Assembly (NCBI RefSeq): GCF_032380675.1
Contig: NZ_JAWDIX010000001.1
Coordinates: 1,054,001-1,118,000, forward strand
Reading direction: 5' to 3'
Source of the DNA: Anaerolentibacter hominis
Lineage (GTDB): Bacteria; Bacillota; Clostridia; Lachnospirales; Lachnospiraceae
Length of the DNA: 64,000 nt
A model generated the notes under the pieces. That model was not told where the DNA came from. It saw nothing but the letters and a program-made list of their open reading frames with translations, and searched no databases. The position numbers and the translations under genes were made by a program. This document shows, in pieces, positions 8,401 through 16,601 of this stretch (the first letter of the stretch is position 1; every line of letters begins with the position of its first letter).

Positions 8401-9330
8401 ATGGAGAAGGAAATTAAAACAGTTTACCTGATTGGTCTGGGAGCAGTGGGCGTTTTGTACGCGCAGCTGCTTTCCGGACACATCGAGCAGGAGGATCTTC
8501 GCATCGTCGCGGATGCCGGAAGAATTGAGAAATACCGCGCTGAAGGGATTTATTGCAATGGGAAAAAGTGTGATTTTCCTCTGGCGGACGCTGGCGAGCT
8601 TACCGAACCGGCGGATTTGATCCTGTTTACGGTAAAGTACACCGGACTTGACGGCGCGATTGAAACCATGCGTCCTCTTGTGGGGGAGAATACAGTTGTT
8701 TTGTCCGCGGTAAACGGAATTTCCAGTGAGGAGAAGCTGGCCGCTGCATATGGGGCGGAACATATCTTATATGCGGTAGCTCAGGGCATGGATGCGGTTA
8801 AGACGAAAAATCAGATGACTTATACACAGACAGGAATGCTTGTGTTCGGTGATTGTCAGCCGGGAATCATATCCGGGCAGGCAAGACGGGTAAAACGCTT
8901 CTTTGAGCGTGTGCAGTTCCCTCATGAGCTGGTGACCAATATGCTGGACCGTCAGTGGGGCAAGTTAATGCTGAACGTGGGGCTAAACCAATGTTCGGCT
9001 GTATTTGGGACCAGCTACGGGGATTTGCAGAGACCATGTGAGGCAAGAGATATCATGGTGGGAGCCATGCGGGAAGTGATGGCGGTATCCGGCCCGGAAG
9101 GACATCCTCTTCGGGAGGAAGATTTGAACTACTGGCTGGGCGTGCTGGACGCTTTGAATCCGGCAGGAAAACCTTCCATGGCCCAGGATGCAGAAGCCGG
9201 CCGGCCCAGTGAAGTAGAGCTTTTTGCGGGAACAATATGCAGGCTTGGCAGAAAGCACGGGATTCACACGCCTTTTAATGATTTTTTATATGAGAAGATT
9301 CAGGAGATGGAGCGGGGATACATGAAATAG
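8401..9330 (+). CDS. Ketopantoate reductase family oxidoreductase (PanE/ApbA)
   Basis: A 309-residue two-domain NADPH-dependent reductase. The Rossmann glycine motif G-L-G-A-V-G lies at about residues 12-17, the strand FTVKYTGLD follows near 80, and the C-terminal helical domain has the lysine-containing LDRQWGKLMLNVGLNQ stretch typical of the family. PanE reduces 2-dehydropantoate to pantoate for coenzyme A synthesis, but no other pantothenate gene is nearby. Its immediate coupling to the amidohydrolase suggests a 2-oxoacid reductase role in catabolism of the imported compound instead. Both readings remain open. Confidence 0.85.
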   Translation: MEKEIKTVYLIGLGAVGVLYAQLLSGHIEQEDLRIVADAGRIEKYRAEGIYCNGKKCDFPLADAGELTEPADLILFTVKYTGLDGAIETMRPLVGENTVVLSAVNGISSEEKLAAAYGAEHILYAVAQGMDAVKTKNQMTYTQTGMLVFGDCQPGIISGQARRVKRFFERVQFPHELVTNMLDRQWGKLMLNVGLNQCSAVFGTSYGDLQRPCEARDIMVGAMREVMAVSGPEGHPLREEDLNYWLGVLDALNPAGKPSMAQDAEAGRPSEVELFAGTICRLGRKHGIHTPFNDFLYEKIQEMERGYMK

Positions 9331-9494
9331 CCGGCAGATATGTGCCCAATCTGCCTTTTCGCAATTACCTGAATTCATAAAATTCAGGATTTGAAAAAAT
9401 ATAAATAGTGAGAATAATTTATTGCATATTGGAAAAGATAAATAGGGCGCGGCGGAATATTTTTACACAAATGAAAAAATTATGAAATTAGTAC

Positions 9495-9523
9495 TTGAAA
9501 TTTGTTTCGCACTAGGTTATAAT
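9495..9523 (+). promoter_or_regulatory. Promoter of tRNA-Gln
   Basis: TTGAAA (9495-9500), 17-bp spacer, TATAAT (9518-9523); the tRNA begins 30 bp downstream. Confidence 0.75.
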
Positions 9524-9553
9524 AGCACTCGTGACTGAGACAAGTCACAGTAT

Positions 9554-9625
9554 TGGCCCATCGCCAAACGGTAAGGCACTGGACTCTGACTCCAGCATCT
9601 CCAGGTTCGAATCCTGGTGGGCCAG
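9554..9625 (+). tRNA. tRNA-Gln (CUG anticodon)
   Basis: A 72-nt cloverleaf. The acceptor strands TGGCCCA and TGGGCCA pair fully; the anticodon loop is CTCTGAC with anticodon CTG; the T loop is TTCGAAT. The discriminator is G9625 and no CCA is encoded. A second glutamine tRNA with anticodon TTG lies at 57388. Confidence 0.95.
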
Positions 9626-9629
9626 CTTA

Positions 9630-9658
9630 AAAACCCCTGTTTTAACAGGGGTTTTTGT
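9630..9658 (+). terminator. Terminator after tRNA-Gln
   Basis: AAACCCCTGTT pairs with AACAGGGGTTT, followed by a T run. Confidence 0.9.
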
Positions 9659-9705
9659 TATCTTATAAAACGTTATAGCCGGAGCTGTAAACAATAAAAA
9701 AACTT

Positions 9706-9734
9706 TTGACGTTTCAGAAGATTAGTAGTAGAAT
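9706..9734 (+). promoter_or_regulatory. Promoter of tRNA-Ala
   Basis: TTGACG (9706-9711), 17-bp spacer, TAGAAT (9729-9734), ending 15 bp before the tRNA. Confidence 0.7.
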
Positions 9735-9749
9735 GATGACAGTACATAA

Positions 9750-9822
9750 GGGGGCGTAGCTCAGCTGGGAGAGCGCTACCTTCGCAAGGTAGAGGCAGAG
9801 GGTTCGAGTCCCTTCGTCTCCA
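9750..9822 (+). tRNA. tRNA-Ala (CGC anticodon)
   Basis: A 73-nt cloverleaf. The anticodon stem CTACC/GGTAG encloses TTCGCAA, giving anticodon CGC. Acceptor strands GGGGGCG and CGTCTCC pair with two G-U wobbles; the discriminator is A9822. No CCA is encoded. Confidence 0.93.
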
Positions 9823-9850
9823 GGGAAAAGATTTTATACAGATTATACAG

Positions 9851-9879
9851 AAAAAGTTCTCCTTTTGGAGGACTTTTTT
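9851..9879 (+). terminator. Terminator after tRNA-Ala
   Basis: AAGTTCTCC pairs with GGAGGACTT (one G-U pair) around a TTTT loop and is followed by TTTT. Confidence 0.8.
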
Positions 9880-9899
9880 CCTTACAAGGAGGACAGGAG

Positions 9900-10418
9900 T
9901 TGAATGCCGTTTTGCTTATTCTACCGCTCTTTCTCATAAGATTCGGCCTGCTGGGAATTATTAATAAGGAAGCACTGAAGCGGGCGGCGTTCTTTGCCCC
10001 GGTGGAGGGCAGGGAGAAAATCGCTTTTTATGCCTATGAAATATCCAATGCTGTCCTCATCCTGTATCCGCTTGCATTACAAATTCATATGCAAACACTG
10101 CTGTACGATGCAGGACTTTTTGTCTATGCCGCAGGTGTGGGGGTTCTTATTGTATCCACGGTCTGCTTTGCAAAGCCCGGACAGAGCGGAATCAATACGA
10201 ACGGAATATACAGGATATCGAGAAATCCCATGTATCTGGGCTATTTTTTATATTTTGCAGGCTGCGTCATGCTGACGCGGTCTTTGCTGCTGCTTTTTTC
10301 TTTGCTTGTATTTCAATTATCGGCACACTGGATTATCCTTTCGGAGGAAAGATGGTGCATCAGAAGGTTTGGCAGGGAATACGAGCAGTATATGCTTGAA
10401 GTCAGGCGTTATATTTAG
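9900..10418 (+). CDS. Isoprenylcysteine carboxyl methyltransferase-like membrane protein
   Basis: A 172-residue integral membrane protein starting with TTG at 9900, 7 nt after AAGGAGG. Hydrophobic helices fill most of the protein. The conserved C-terminal core is visible: GIYRISRNPMYLGYFLYF near residues 100-120, followed by EERWCIRRFGREYEQYM, the pattern shared by ICMT, phospholipid methyltransferase and NnrU-like families. The R-x-P-x-Y motif binds S-adenosylmethionine in that group. The methyl acceptor is unknown; bacterial members act on lipids or small molecules as well as on isoprenoids. Confidence 0.8.
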   Translation: MNAVLLILPLFLIRFGLLGIINKEALKRAAFFAPVEGREKIAFYAYEISNAVLILYPLALQIHMQTLLYDAGLFVYAAGVGVLIVSTVCFAKPGQSGINTNGIYRISRNPMYLGYFLYFAGCVMLTRSLLLLFSLLVFQLSAHWIILSEERWCIRRFGREYEQYMLEVRRYI

Positions 10419-10495
10419 ACGGTTGAATCCTGCCTGAATGTGAGTTATGATAAAAAAGGTTTCATCTGTGAACCCTATATTCCGGAGGTGAAACA

Positions 10496-11023
10496 ATGCG
10501 AAGAAAGATCATTTTGAATATGGCCGTGAGTCTGGACGGCTTTATTGCCGGAGAAGACGGGAGCTATGATTGGATAGCAGGGAACGGCCTGAGCAGTCTG
10601 AATACAAAGCAGAAATGGGATCAGGATGAATTCTTAAAGCGGGTGGATACCGTTGTGATGGGATACCATTGTTACCGTCAGGCGATGCACCTGGATTTTA
10701 CAGAGCAAAAGGTTTATATTGCTTCTTCTCATGGAGAAAAGGACTATGCAAACTACCATTTTATACAGGGAGACCTGGCTGAGTTTATCAAGATGGAAAA
10801 GCAGGAAGAGGGAAAGGATATTTATCTTTTTGGCGGCGGCATTGCAGCGGCACCTCTGATCGGGAACAATCTAATTGATGAATATGTGTTTGGTATTATT
10901 CCAATTATTCTGGGAAAGGGAATCCCATTATTCCGGCAGGATAATCCGGCGATCCCTCTCACGCTGAAAGAGTATTTTGTGGAGGACGGGATCTGTGTGC
11001 TTCACTATGTAAGAAGAGCATAA
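10496..11023 (+). CDS. Dihydrofolate reductase family protein (RibD C-terminal domain type)
   Basis: A 175-residue single-domain protein behind CGGAGGTGA. It opens MRRKIILNMAVSLDGFIAG, the signature of stand-alone RibD-C/YyaP-like proteins, and contains TVVMGYHCYRQ in the position of the NADPH-binding segment and YLFGGGIAAAPLI in place of the second nucleotide loop. These proteins resemble dihydrofolate reductase but usually do not supply that activity. It is followed 14 nt later by a methyltransferase gene and probably shares its transcript. Physiological substrate unknown. Confidence 0.88.
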   Translation: MRRKIILNMAVSLDGFIAGEDGSYDWIAGNGLSSLNTKQKWDQDEFLKRVDTVVMGYHCYRQAMHLDFTEQKVYIASSHGEKDYANYHFIQGDLAEFIKMEKQEEGKDIYLFGGGIAAAPLIGNNLIDEYVFGIIPIILGKGIPLFRQDNPAIPLTLKEYFVEDGICVLHYVRRA

Positions 11024-11037
11024 AAAGGGAGAGAGAT

Positions 11038-11679
11038 ATGAAGAGGACGATTTGGCGGAGTCCGGTAAGCGGTGCGGAGCTTACTTTTGACCGTTTGGGA
11101 AGATGTTTTATAAATGAAGAGACCAGGGAGTGTTTTTCCGTTAGCCGTTATGGGATCGGAGATTTTCTGGATGGAAGAAAGATACATTACGCGTCGGTGA
11201 AAAAGGGCGGAAAGCTCTGCCGGGACTGTCTGAGCCTGCTTTCCGTACGGCCGGGGGACCGGGTTTTGGAGATTGGCGTGGGTACAGGTACAAATTTAAA
11301 AAGGCTTCCCGCGGCTGCAAAGTATTATGGCACGGATACGTCCATGAGAAAACTGAAACAGTGTGCCAGACATAAAATCAAGGATCATCTGCCTCTGCGG
11401 CTTTGCCGCTGCGATATGCAGGCCCTGCCCTTTGTATCAGACTCCTTTGACAGTGTGTTCTGTTTTTCTGGTTTGAAAAATGTGCCGTCGCCCCAGTTGG
11501 TTCTGAATGAGATGGTGCGGGTTGCCAGGCCGGGGGCAAAGTTAATTCTTGTGGAAAAAGGCAAGCGTCTTGCCGGGCTGTTTCCGCCGGAAGCTGATAA
11601 TCTGCAGATAACGGAACTTAACTGCGGGGATTATTACTCTATGACGTTTTGGAAGCCGGAAAATCAAGCTGGAATTTGA
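11038..11679 (+). CDS. Class I SAM-dependent methyltransferase
   Basis: A 213-residue protein with a Rossmann methyltransferase core: VLEIGVGTGTNL (motif I, about residue 79), the acidic end of strand two at YYGTDTS, then CDMQALPF and DSVFCFSGLKNV. About 60 residues precede the core (SPVSGAELTFDRLGRCFINEE), as in some methyltransferases that begin with a small substrate-capping domain. The start ATG 11038 follows AAAAGGGAGAGAG. It resembles the UbiE/MenG type in arrangement, but no quinone genes are nearby. Acceptor unknown. Confidence 0.82.
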   Translation: MKRTIWRSPVSGAELTFDRLGRCFINEETRECFSVSRYGIGDFLDGRKIHYASVKKGGKLCRDCLSLLSVRPGDRVLEIGVGTGTNLKRLPAAAKYYGTDTSMRKLKQCARHKIKDHLPLRLCRCDMQALPFVSDSFDSVFCFSGLKNVPSPQLVLNEMVRVARPGAKLILVEKGKRLAGLFPPEADNLQITELNCGDYYSMTFWKPENQAGI

Positions 11680-11702
11680 TCATAATGAGCGAATAATAAG
11701 TA

Positions 11703-11738
11703 AAAAGGAGGTTGCTGCGTTGGCGGCACCCTCCTTTT
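11703..11738 (+). terminator. Terminator after methyltransferase gene
   Basis: AAAAGGAGG (11703-11711) pairs with CCTCCTTTT (11730-11738) around an 18-nt loop that can itself fold. Confidence 0.75.
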
Positions 11739-11895
11739 CTGAATTTCATTAGCAAATGCTGCAACATTTTGGCACAAAATATACAATTAGTGGTAAACTG
11801 ATTGTATATATAAAAAGAGACAAGACCGTAGACTGACAGATTGTAATAACGGATGGAGGGGCTGGTATAATCTGGTCGGCAAACATGCGGTAATA

Positions 11896-14800
11896 ATGAA
11901 ACGGCAGAGGGAAAACAAGATGGGGAATGAGGGTATAACTATGGGGAGCGGAAGGGGTTCCCTTACGGCGGATACTGTATTCCGGTCCATACCCGGCGGG
12001 CTGATAGGCATTTACTGGGAGAACGGGGGGCCGATTCTTTTTCTGAATCAGGAAATGCTGAGCTGTCTGGGATATCAGGATAAGGAAGAATTATTCCAGG
12101 AGACTCAGGGGAAAATTATCTCATGTATTCATCCGGACGACCGGGTAAAGGCAGGGCTGGTAAAAATGACACGGCAGTCACAGCAGCAGATGCCGGAAAT
12201 GACATGCCGTATGAAACGAAAAGACGGAACATATATCTGGATCTATGCAAGGGGCAGACTTTTTCCTGTTGAAAATGGGCGCAGGGCTGCCATTTTTCTG
12301 TGCCTGGATTTCACAAGCCAGCATGAAATGCAGGAGCAGATTGCCAGAAATGAGGAGCGGTACCGTATTGCCCTGGCCTATGCGAATATTGAGGTGTGGG
12401 AATATGACATTCAGCGCAAACGGCTTTTTCAGCCGGACCACACCAAAAAGTTCCGGGAGCTGGGGATGGTATTGGAACCCATGCCCGAGTGTCTGATAGA
12501 AGGAGGCTATATCCATCCTGTCAGTTTCGGGGATGCCCGGCGTATGTTCAGCGAGGTGGAGAGCGGGGCGGAGCATGCGGAGGCGGACCTCTATGTGAGA
12601 TACAGTGTAAGCGAAGAATACCATTGGGAAAAGATATCCTTTACAAGTATATTGGGGAGGAATGGGAAGCCGGACCGGTCATTTGCGGTGAGTGAGGATA
12701 TATCCAGGCAGAAGACGGCGGAAATCAGATACCAGCAGGAAATGCAGGCAAGACAGGCGTCTCTGGATAAAGCCATTGCCAACGCCAAAATCAACCTTAC
12801 CACTGACCAGGTTGAATTTCTGCAGATACAGGACCAGGATGTGGACTACCTTACTATGTCCTATGGAGATCTTCTTGTCATGGGCCTTGAGACGATCGCC
12901 AACGGAGAAGATCAGAAGCGATGCAGACAGTATTTCAGCCGGGAGTCGCTGCTGAAAGCCTATGAAGAGGGAAAGAAAAAACTAAGCCTGGAGTACAGAA
13001 GGAAAGACGGAGAGGGTCATCTGAACTGGGCGGAAGGATGTATTCATTTTGTCCAGGATGCCATAACCCGGGAATTATATGCCTTCGCAACCATCAGAGA
13101 TATCACGGAGCAGAAGAACATCGAATCCCTGCTGCGCCAGCGGGCGGAAAAGGATATGGTGACCGGCGTTTATAACAAGGATACGTCCCTTGCCATGATG
13201 CAGGAAGCGGCACAGAAGGCCGCAAGACTTGGGAAACAATTTGCAATTCTGATCTTTAATCTGGACAACTGCAGTGTGCTGCTGAAAAACAGCGGTATGG
13301 ATACGGCGGACGATGTGCTTAAAGAGCTGTGTGAATTAATTCAGACCAAGTTTGGCCCGGAACAGATTGTGGGACGGTTTTACAGTGATGAGTTTACCGT
13401 TTTCCTGGGTTCGGACCCTATTGCGGAGAGTGTACTGGCAACCGCGGAAGAAATCCGGCAGATTATGTGTATGCCCTATCTGTACTCAGAGCCGGACAAC
13501 ATGATCTCTGCTTCTGTCGGAATCGCTTTTTCAGATAAAATAAGAATGACATTCGAGGAAGTGTATGCCAGATCCAGGATTGCGCTGGGAGCCGCTAAGA
13601 GGGAAGGCAGGAACCGGTGTGTGGTCTATGATGATAAGATGGATATACCGACAGCGCCGGAATCCGTAAATGAAGGAACGGCTGCGTCAAAGGCGAAAAC
13701 CGCCGGATCGGAAAGCATCCTGCTTCGATGCGCCTTTTCTCTGATATCGGCAGAAAGTTTGGAGCAGGCGGTACAATCTGTGCTGCGAAGACTGGGAGAG
13801 TACTACAAGGCGGATTCTGCTTATCTGATGGAAATTGGGCAGGATAGGCGCAGGCTTTCCTGTCTCTACCGGTGGCTGGAAGAAGGAAAGCCGGACAATC
13901 TGGTAATGGAACGCCGGATGGGAGAAATAGAAGCAAAACATTTAATAGAAAAGCTGAGTGAAGGGAAGGTGCTTCATTACACGGATATGGAAGGGCTGGC
14001 AGGCAGGTATCCGGAGTCGGGCAGCAGAATCAGACGGCTTCGGCTGAAAACTTTATCCCTTGTGCCTCTTATGTCCGACCGCCAGGTGATGGGATTTATC
14101 GGCCTGCACAATGTCAGCGAGCATTTTCCGGATCTGGCGCTGTTGGAATCCGTGGGCAAATTCACGGCCGGTGAGATGATAAAAAGGCGTCTTCAGAACA
14201 GACAGGAATACTTAAGTCATTACGACGCCATGACCGGGCTTAGAAACCGCAGCAGCTATATGGAGTACCGGATTGGGCTGTCAGAAGTTAATTTCATTTC
14301 CATGGGAGTTGCTTCCTTTGATATCAATGGTTTAAAGCAGATCAATGCCAGATACGGGCAGCCATATGGGGATGAGATGGTCCGGCTGGCGGGAGAGATT
14401 CTGAAGAAATGCTTTAACGAAGCCGGTCAGATATTCCGCTTTGCTGGAGACGAATTCCTGGTTATCTGTGAAAATATCACGCAGGAGGTATTTATTAACC
14501 ATGTTTTAGAAGCAAAAAAGCAATCTTTTGAAAAACTGCCCCAGGGAATGTCCGCCGGATATTCCTGGGAGACAGATGAAATCAGTGTGGAGCGGCTGAT
14601 CCGCTATGCGGACGACCGGATGATTTTAGATAAGAAGAGTTATTATAAATCCCAGAGAGCATTGTCCCAGTGGTCTGATCCCGCTGCACGTTTAAACCTG
14701 ATAAAGCATCTGGAAGATGGATGGTATAAAATGGTCCTGCAGCCCAAGGCGGATTCGCAGACCGGAGCGGTAAGGGGAGCGGAAGCGCTGGCGAGGATGC

Positions 14801-15438
14801 GTCATCCGAAATACGGATTGATTTCACCAGATCAATTTATACCGGCGGTGGAAAGAGACGGAAATATTTCCTATATTGATCTTTTTATCTTTGAGGAAGT
14901 GTGTAAAACACTGAGCAGATGGCAGCAGGAGGGGAAAGCGTTAATTCCGGTTTCATTGAATTTTTCCAGGAATACCCTGCTCCAGGACGGACTGATTGAG
15001 CGCATGGAGGAAATCCGGAACCGGTATGGAACACCGAGCAGTTGGATTGAGATCGAGATAACGGAAAGCGAGGGCGGCGTAGACCGTGACAATATCGTCA
15101 CGGTAGGCCAAAGCATCGTTGAGAGCGGCTACCGGCTTGCACTGGATGACTTCGGCGCCCGGTACAGCAATCTGTCTATTCTGGCCTCTCTGAAATTCGA
15201 TGTGGTAAAGCTGGATAAAAGCCTGATCCATGATTTGTTTTCCAATCGGAGCACCAGGGTGATCGTAAATCATTTCCTTCAAATATGCCGCACGCTGGGC
15301 ATAGAAACCGTGGCGGAGGGGGTGGAGACAAACGAGCAGCTGGAGATACTGGCCGGTCAGAAGTGCGATATGATTCAGGGATTTCTGATTGATAAACCCC
15401 TTTTGACAGAGGAATTTGAGAAGGCGTATCTGAGCTGA
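11896..15438 (+). CDS. Multidomain cyclic-di-GMP protein: PAS x3 - GGDEF - GAF - GGDEF - EAL
   Basis: At 1180 residues this is one of the largest genes in the window. Approximate order: PAS 25-145, PAS 150-270, PAS-like 300-420, GGDEF-like 425-575, GAF-like 605-765, second GGDEF 775-910, EAL 930-1175. The first GGDEF reads RFYSDEF (about 495), so the catalytic glycines are lost and it is probably a regulatory or GTP-sensing domain. The second reads RFAGDEF (about 848), a variant often active as diguanylate cyclase. The EAL domain keeps EALAR, IEITES, LDDFGARYSN, VKLDKSLI and VAEGVET, so it should hydrolyse cyclic-di-GMP. No membrane segment or signal peptide is visible: a cytoplasmic sensor. 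Start uncertain: ATG 11896 or ATG 11920 or 11941. It sits alone between terminators. Confidence 0.93.
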   Translation: MKRQRENKMGNEGITMGSGRGSLTADTVFRSIPGGLIGIYWENGGPILFLNQEMLSCLGYQDKEELFQETQGKIISCIHPDDRVKAGLVKMTRQSQQQMPEMTCRMKRKDGTYIWIYARGRLFPVENGRRAAIFLCLDFTSQHEMQEQIARNEERYRIALAYANIEVWEYDIQRKRLFQPDHTKKFRELGMVLEPMPECLIEGGYIHPVSFGDARRMFSEVESGAEHAEADLYVRYSVSEEYHWEKISFTSILGRNGKPDRSFAVSEDISRQKTAEIRYQQEMQARQASLDKAIANAKINLTTDQVEFLQIQDQDVDYLTMSYGDLLVMGLETIANGEDQKRCRQYFSRESLLKAYEEGKKKLSLEYRRKDGEGHLNWAEGCIHFVQDAITRELYAFATIRDITEQKNIESLLRQRAEKDMVTGVYNKDTSLAMMQEAAQKAARLGKQFAILIFNLDNCSVLLKNSGMDTADDVLKELCELIQTKFGPEQIVGRFYSDEFTVFLGSDPIAESVLATAEEIRQIMCMPYLYSEPDNMISASVGIAFSDKIRMTFEEVYARSRIALGAAKREGRNRCVVYDDKMDIPTAPESVNEGTAASKAKTAGSESILLRCAFSLISAESLEQAVQSVLRRLGEYYKADSAYLMEIGQDRRRLSCLYRWLEEGKPDNLVMERRMGEIEAKHLIEKLSEGKVLHYTDMEGLAGRYPESGSRIRRLRLKTLSLVPLMSDRQVMGFIGLHNVSEHFPDLALLESVGKFTAGEMIKRRLQNRQEYLSHYDAMTGLRNRSSYMEYRIGLSEVNFISMGVASFDINGLKQINARYGQPYGDEMVRLAGEILKKCFNEAGQIFRFAGDEFLVICENITQEVFINHVLEAKKQSFEKLPQGMSAGYSWETDEISVERLIRYADDRMILDKKSYYKSQRALSQWSDPAARLNLIKHLEDGWYKMVLQPKADSQTGAVRGAEALARMRHPKYGLISPDQFIPAVERDGNISYIDLFIFEEVCKTLSRWQQEGKALIPVSLNFSRNTLLQDGLIERMEEIRNRYGTPSSWIEIEITESEGGVDRDNIVTVGQSIVESGYRLALDDFGARYSNLSILASLKFDVVKLDKSLIHDLFSNRSTRVIVNHFLQICRTLGIETVAEGVETNEQLEILAGQKCDMIQGFLIDKPLLTEEFEKAYLS

Positions 15439-15531
15439 TCGGAAGCAGTTTAAAGTAAAAAATCCAGGATTTCTTAAAAAAGTTTCCCGCTTTTTCTATA
15501 ATTTATGATAGAATAGGGATGAACTTGAAGG

Positions 15532-16452
15532 GTGGGATTTTTATTGGATTTTTTAACAAGCTTTAAACAAAACCGGGCTTTGCTTATGGAGGGCGCCATG
15601 CGTGAGCGCCTGAGGAGAGAGTACGGGCTGAAAGGTGATCCGGAGATTGGCATCGCGGGCCTGATCTATGAGGAACATGGCAAGCGCGCGCTGATGGAAC
15701 TCTGGAGACAGTATCTGGAGATTGCAGGGCAGTTCCGGCTGCCGTTTATAGCCATGACACCCACGCGCAAGACGAATCGGCAAAACGTCATGAAGGCGGG
15801 GTATGGAGAGAATATAATTGCGGACAATGTACTGGTTCTGGATTATTTAAAACAGAACACGGACACCGAGATGTACATAGGGGGACTGATCGGTGACGGG
15901 GAAACCGGCGAATGGACGATGACGGCAGAGGAGTCGCTGGAGTTTCATTCCTGGCAGGCTGAAAAGCTTGCGGGAAACGGGGCCGACTTTCTCTATGCCC
16001 AGAGCATGTCATCCCTTCCTGAAGCGGAGGGGGTTGCGGAGGCGATGGAGCAAACCGGACTTCCTTATATCGTGGGCCTGGATTTTGACGCGGACGGGAT
16101 GCTGCCGGATGGAACCCGGCTTTCCAGCGTAATCGAAGCGATCGACCAGGAACGGGATATCAAACCGCTTTGCTATATGGCCAGGATGCATCCCCACGTG
16201 GTTTATCGTGCCCTCAGCCAGGAGTTTAACCAGACGGATGCCGTCAGGAACCGTCTTATGGCCCTGGAGGCCGACCCTTCCTGTATGGGGGAGGCCGACG
16301 TCGGACAGATAATTCAGTCCGGCAGCCAGGAGCTGGTGTCGGATATCGCCAGGCTGAGTGAGATCATGGATTTAAAAATAGTGGGCGGCTGCAATGATGC
16401 GGATGAGGTATATCTGGCGGAGATTGCCCGGTATCTGTCTTTTTTGAAATAA
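15532..16452 (+). CDS. Homocysteine S-methyltransferase-like protein
   Basis: A 306-residue TIM barrel of the homocysteine S-methyltransferase (BHMT/MmuM) family: LLMEGAMRERL at the start, GGLIGDGETGEW, HSWQAEKLAGNGADFLYAQSM and VGGCNDADE near the end are all in family positions. True methyltransferases bind zinc through one mid-barrel cysteine and a late Cys-Cys pair (GGCC). Here the late motif is GGCN, so one ligand cysteine is missing, while a cysteine in the LCYMARMHP stretch may stand for the first. A different metal set or reaction is likely. Start ambiguous: GTG at 15532 or TTG at 15544, the latter with a better spaced GGGTGGGA. Confidence 0.75.
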   Translation: MGFLLDFLTSFKQNRALLMEGAMRERLRREYGLKGDPEIGIAGLIYEEHGKRALMELWRQYLEIAGQFRLPFIAMTPTRKTNRQNVMKAGYGENIIADNVLVLDYLKQNTDTEMYIGGLIGDGETGEWTMTAEESLEFHSWQAEKLAGNGADFLYAQSMSSLPEAEGVAEAMEQTGLPYIVGLDFDADGMLPDGTRLSSVIEAIDQERDIKPLCYMARMHPHVVYRALSQEFNQTDAVRNRLMALEADPSCMGEADVGQIIQSGSQELVSDIARLSEIMDLKIVGGCNDADEVYLAEIARYLSFLK

Positions 16453-16470
16453 TGTATCGCGAATCGTTTT

Positions 16471-16499
16471 ATGAGCCCCTCAGGCAGGGGCTCATTTTT
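16471..16499 (+). terminator. Terminator after the methyltransferase-like gene
   Basis: ATGAGCCCCT pairs with AGGGGCTCAT around CAGGC, followed by TTTTT. The T run runs straight into repeat copy A. Confidence 0.92.
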
Positions 16500-16554
16500 A
16501 TCATGGAAGTAGATAAGACTCCCCCCTCAATAGGTGGTGAGTAAATAACAAATT
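16497..16554 (+). repeat. Dispersed structured repeat, copy A (left part only)
   Basis: Shares the left 55-60 bp of the family (TTATCATGGAAGTAGATAAG through GTAAATAACAAATT), then diverges. It is inserted exactly at the T run of a terminator and lies 48 bp before the lipase gene. Confidence 0.85.
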
Positions 16555-16601
16555 TATGCAGGGAACACGATATTGCTCTGTGGATCAGAAAGGGATATAG
16601 T

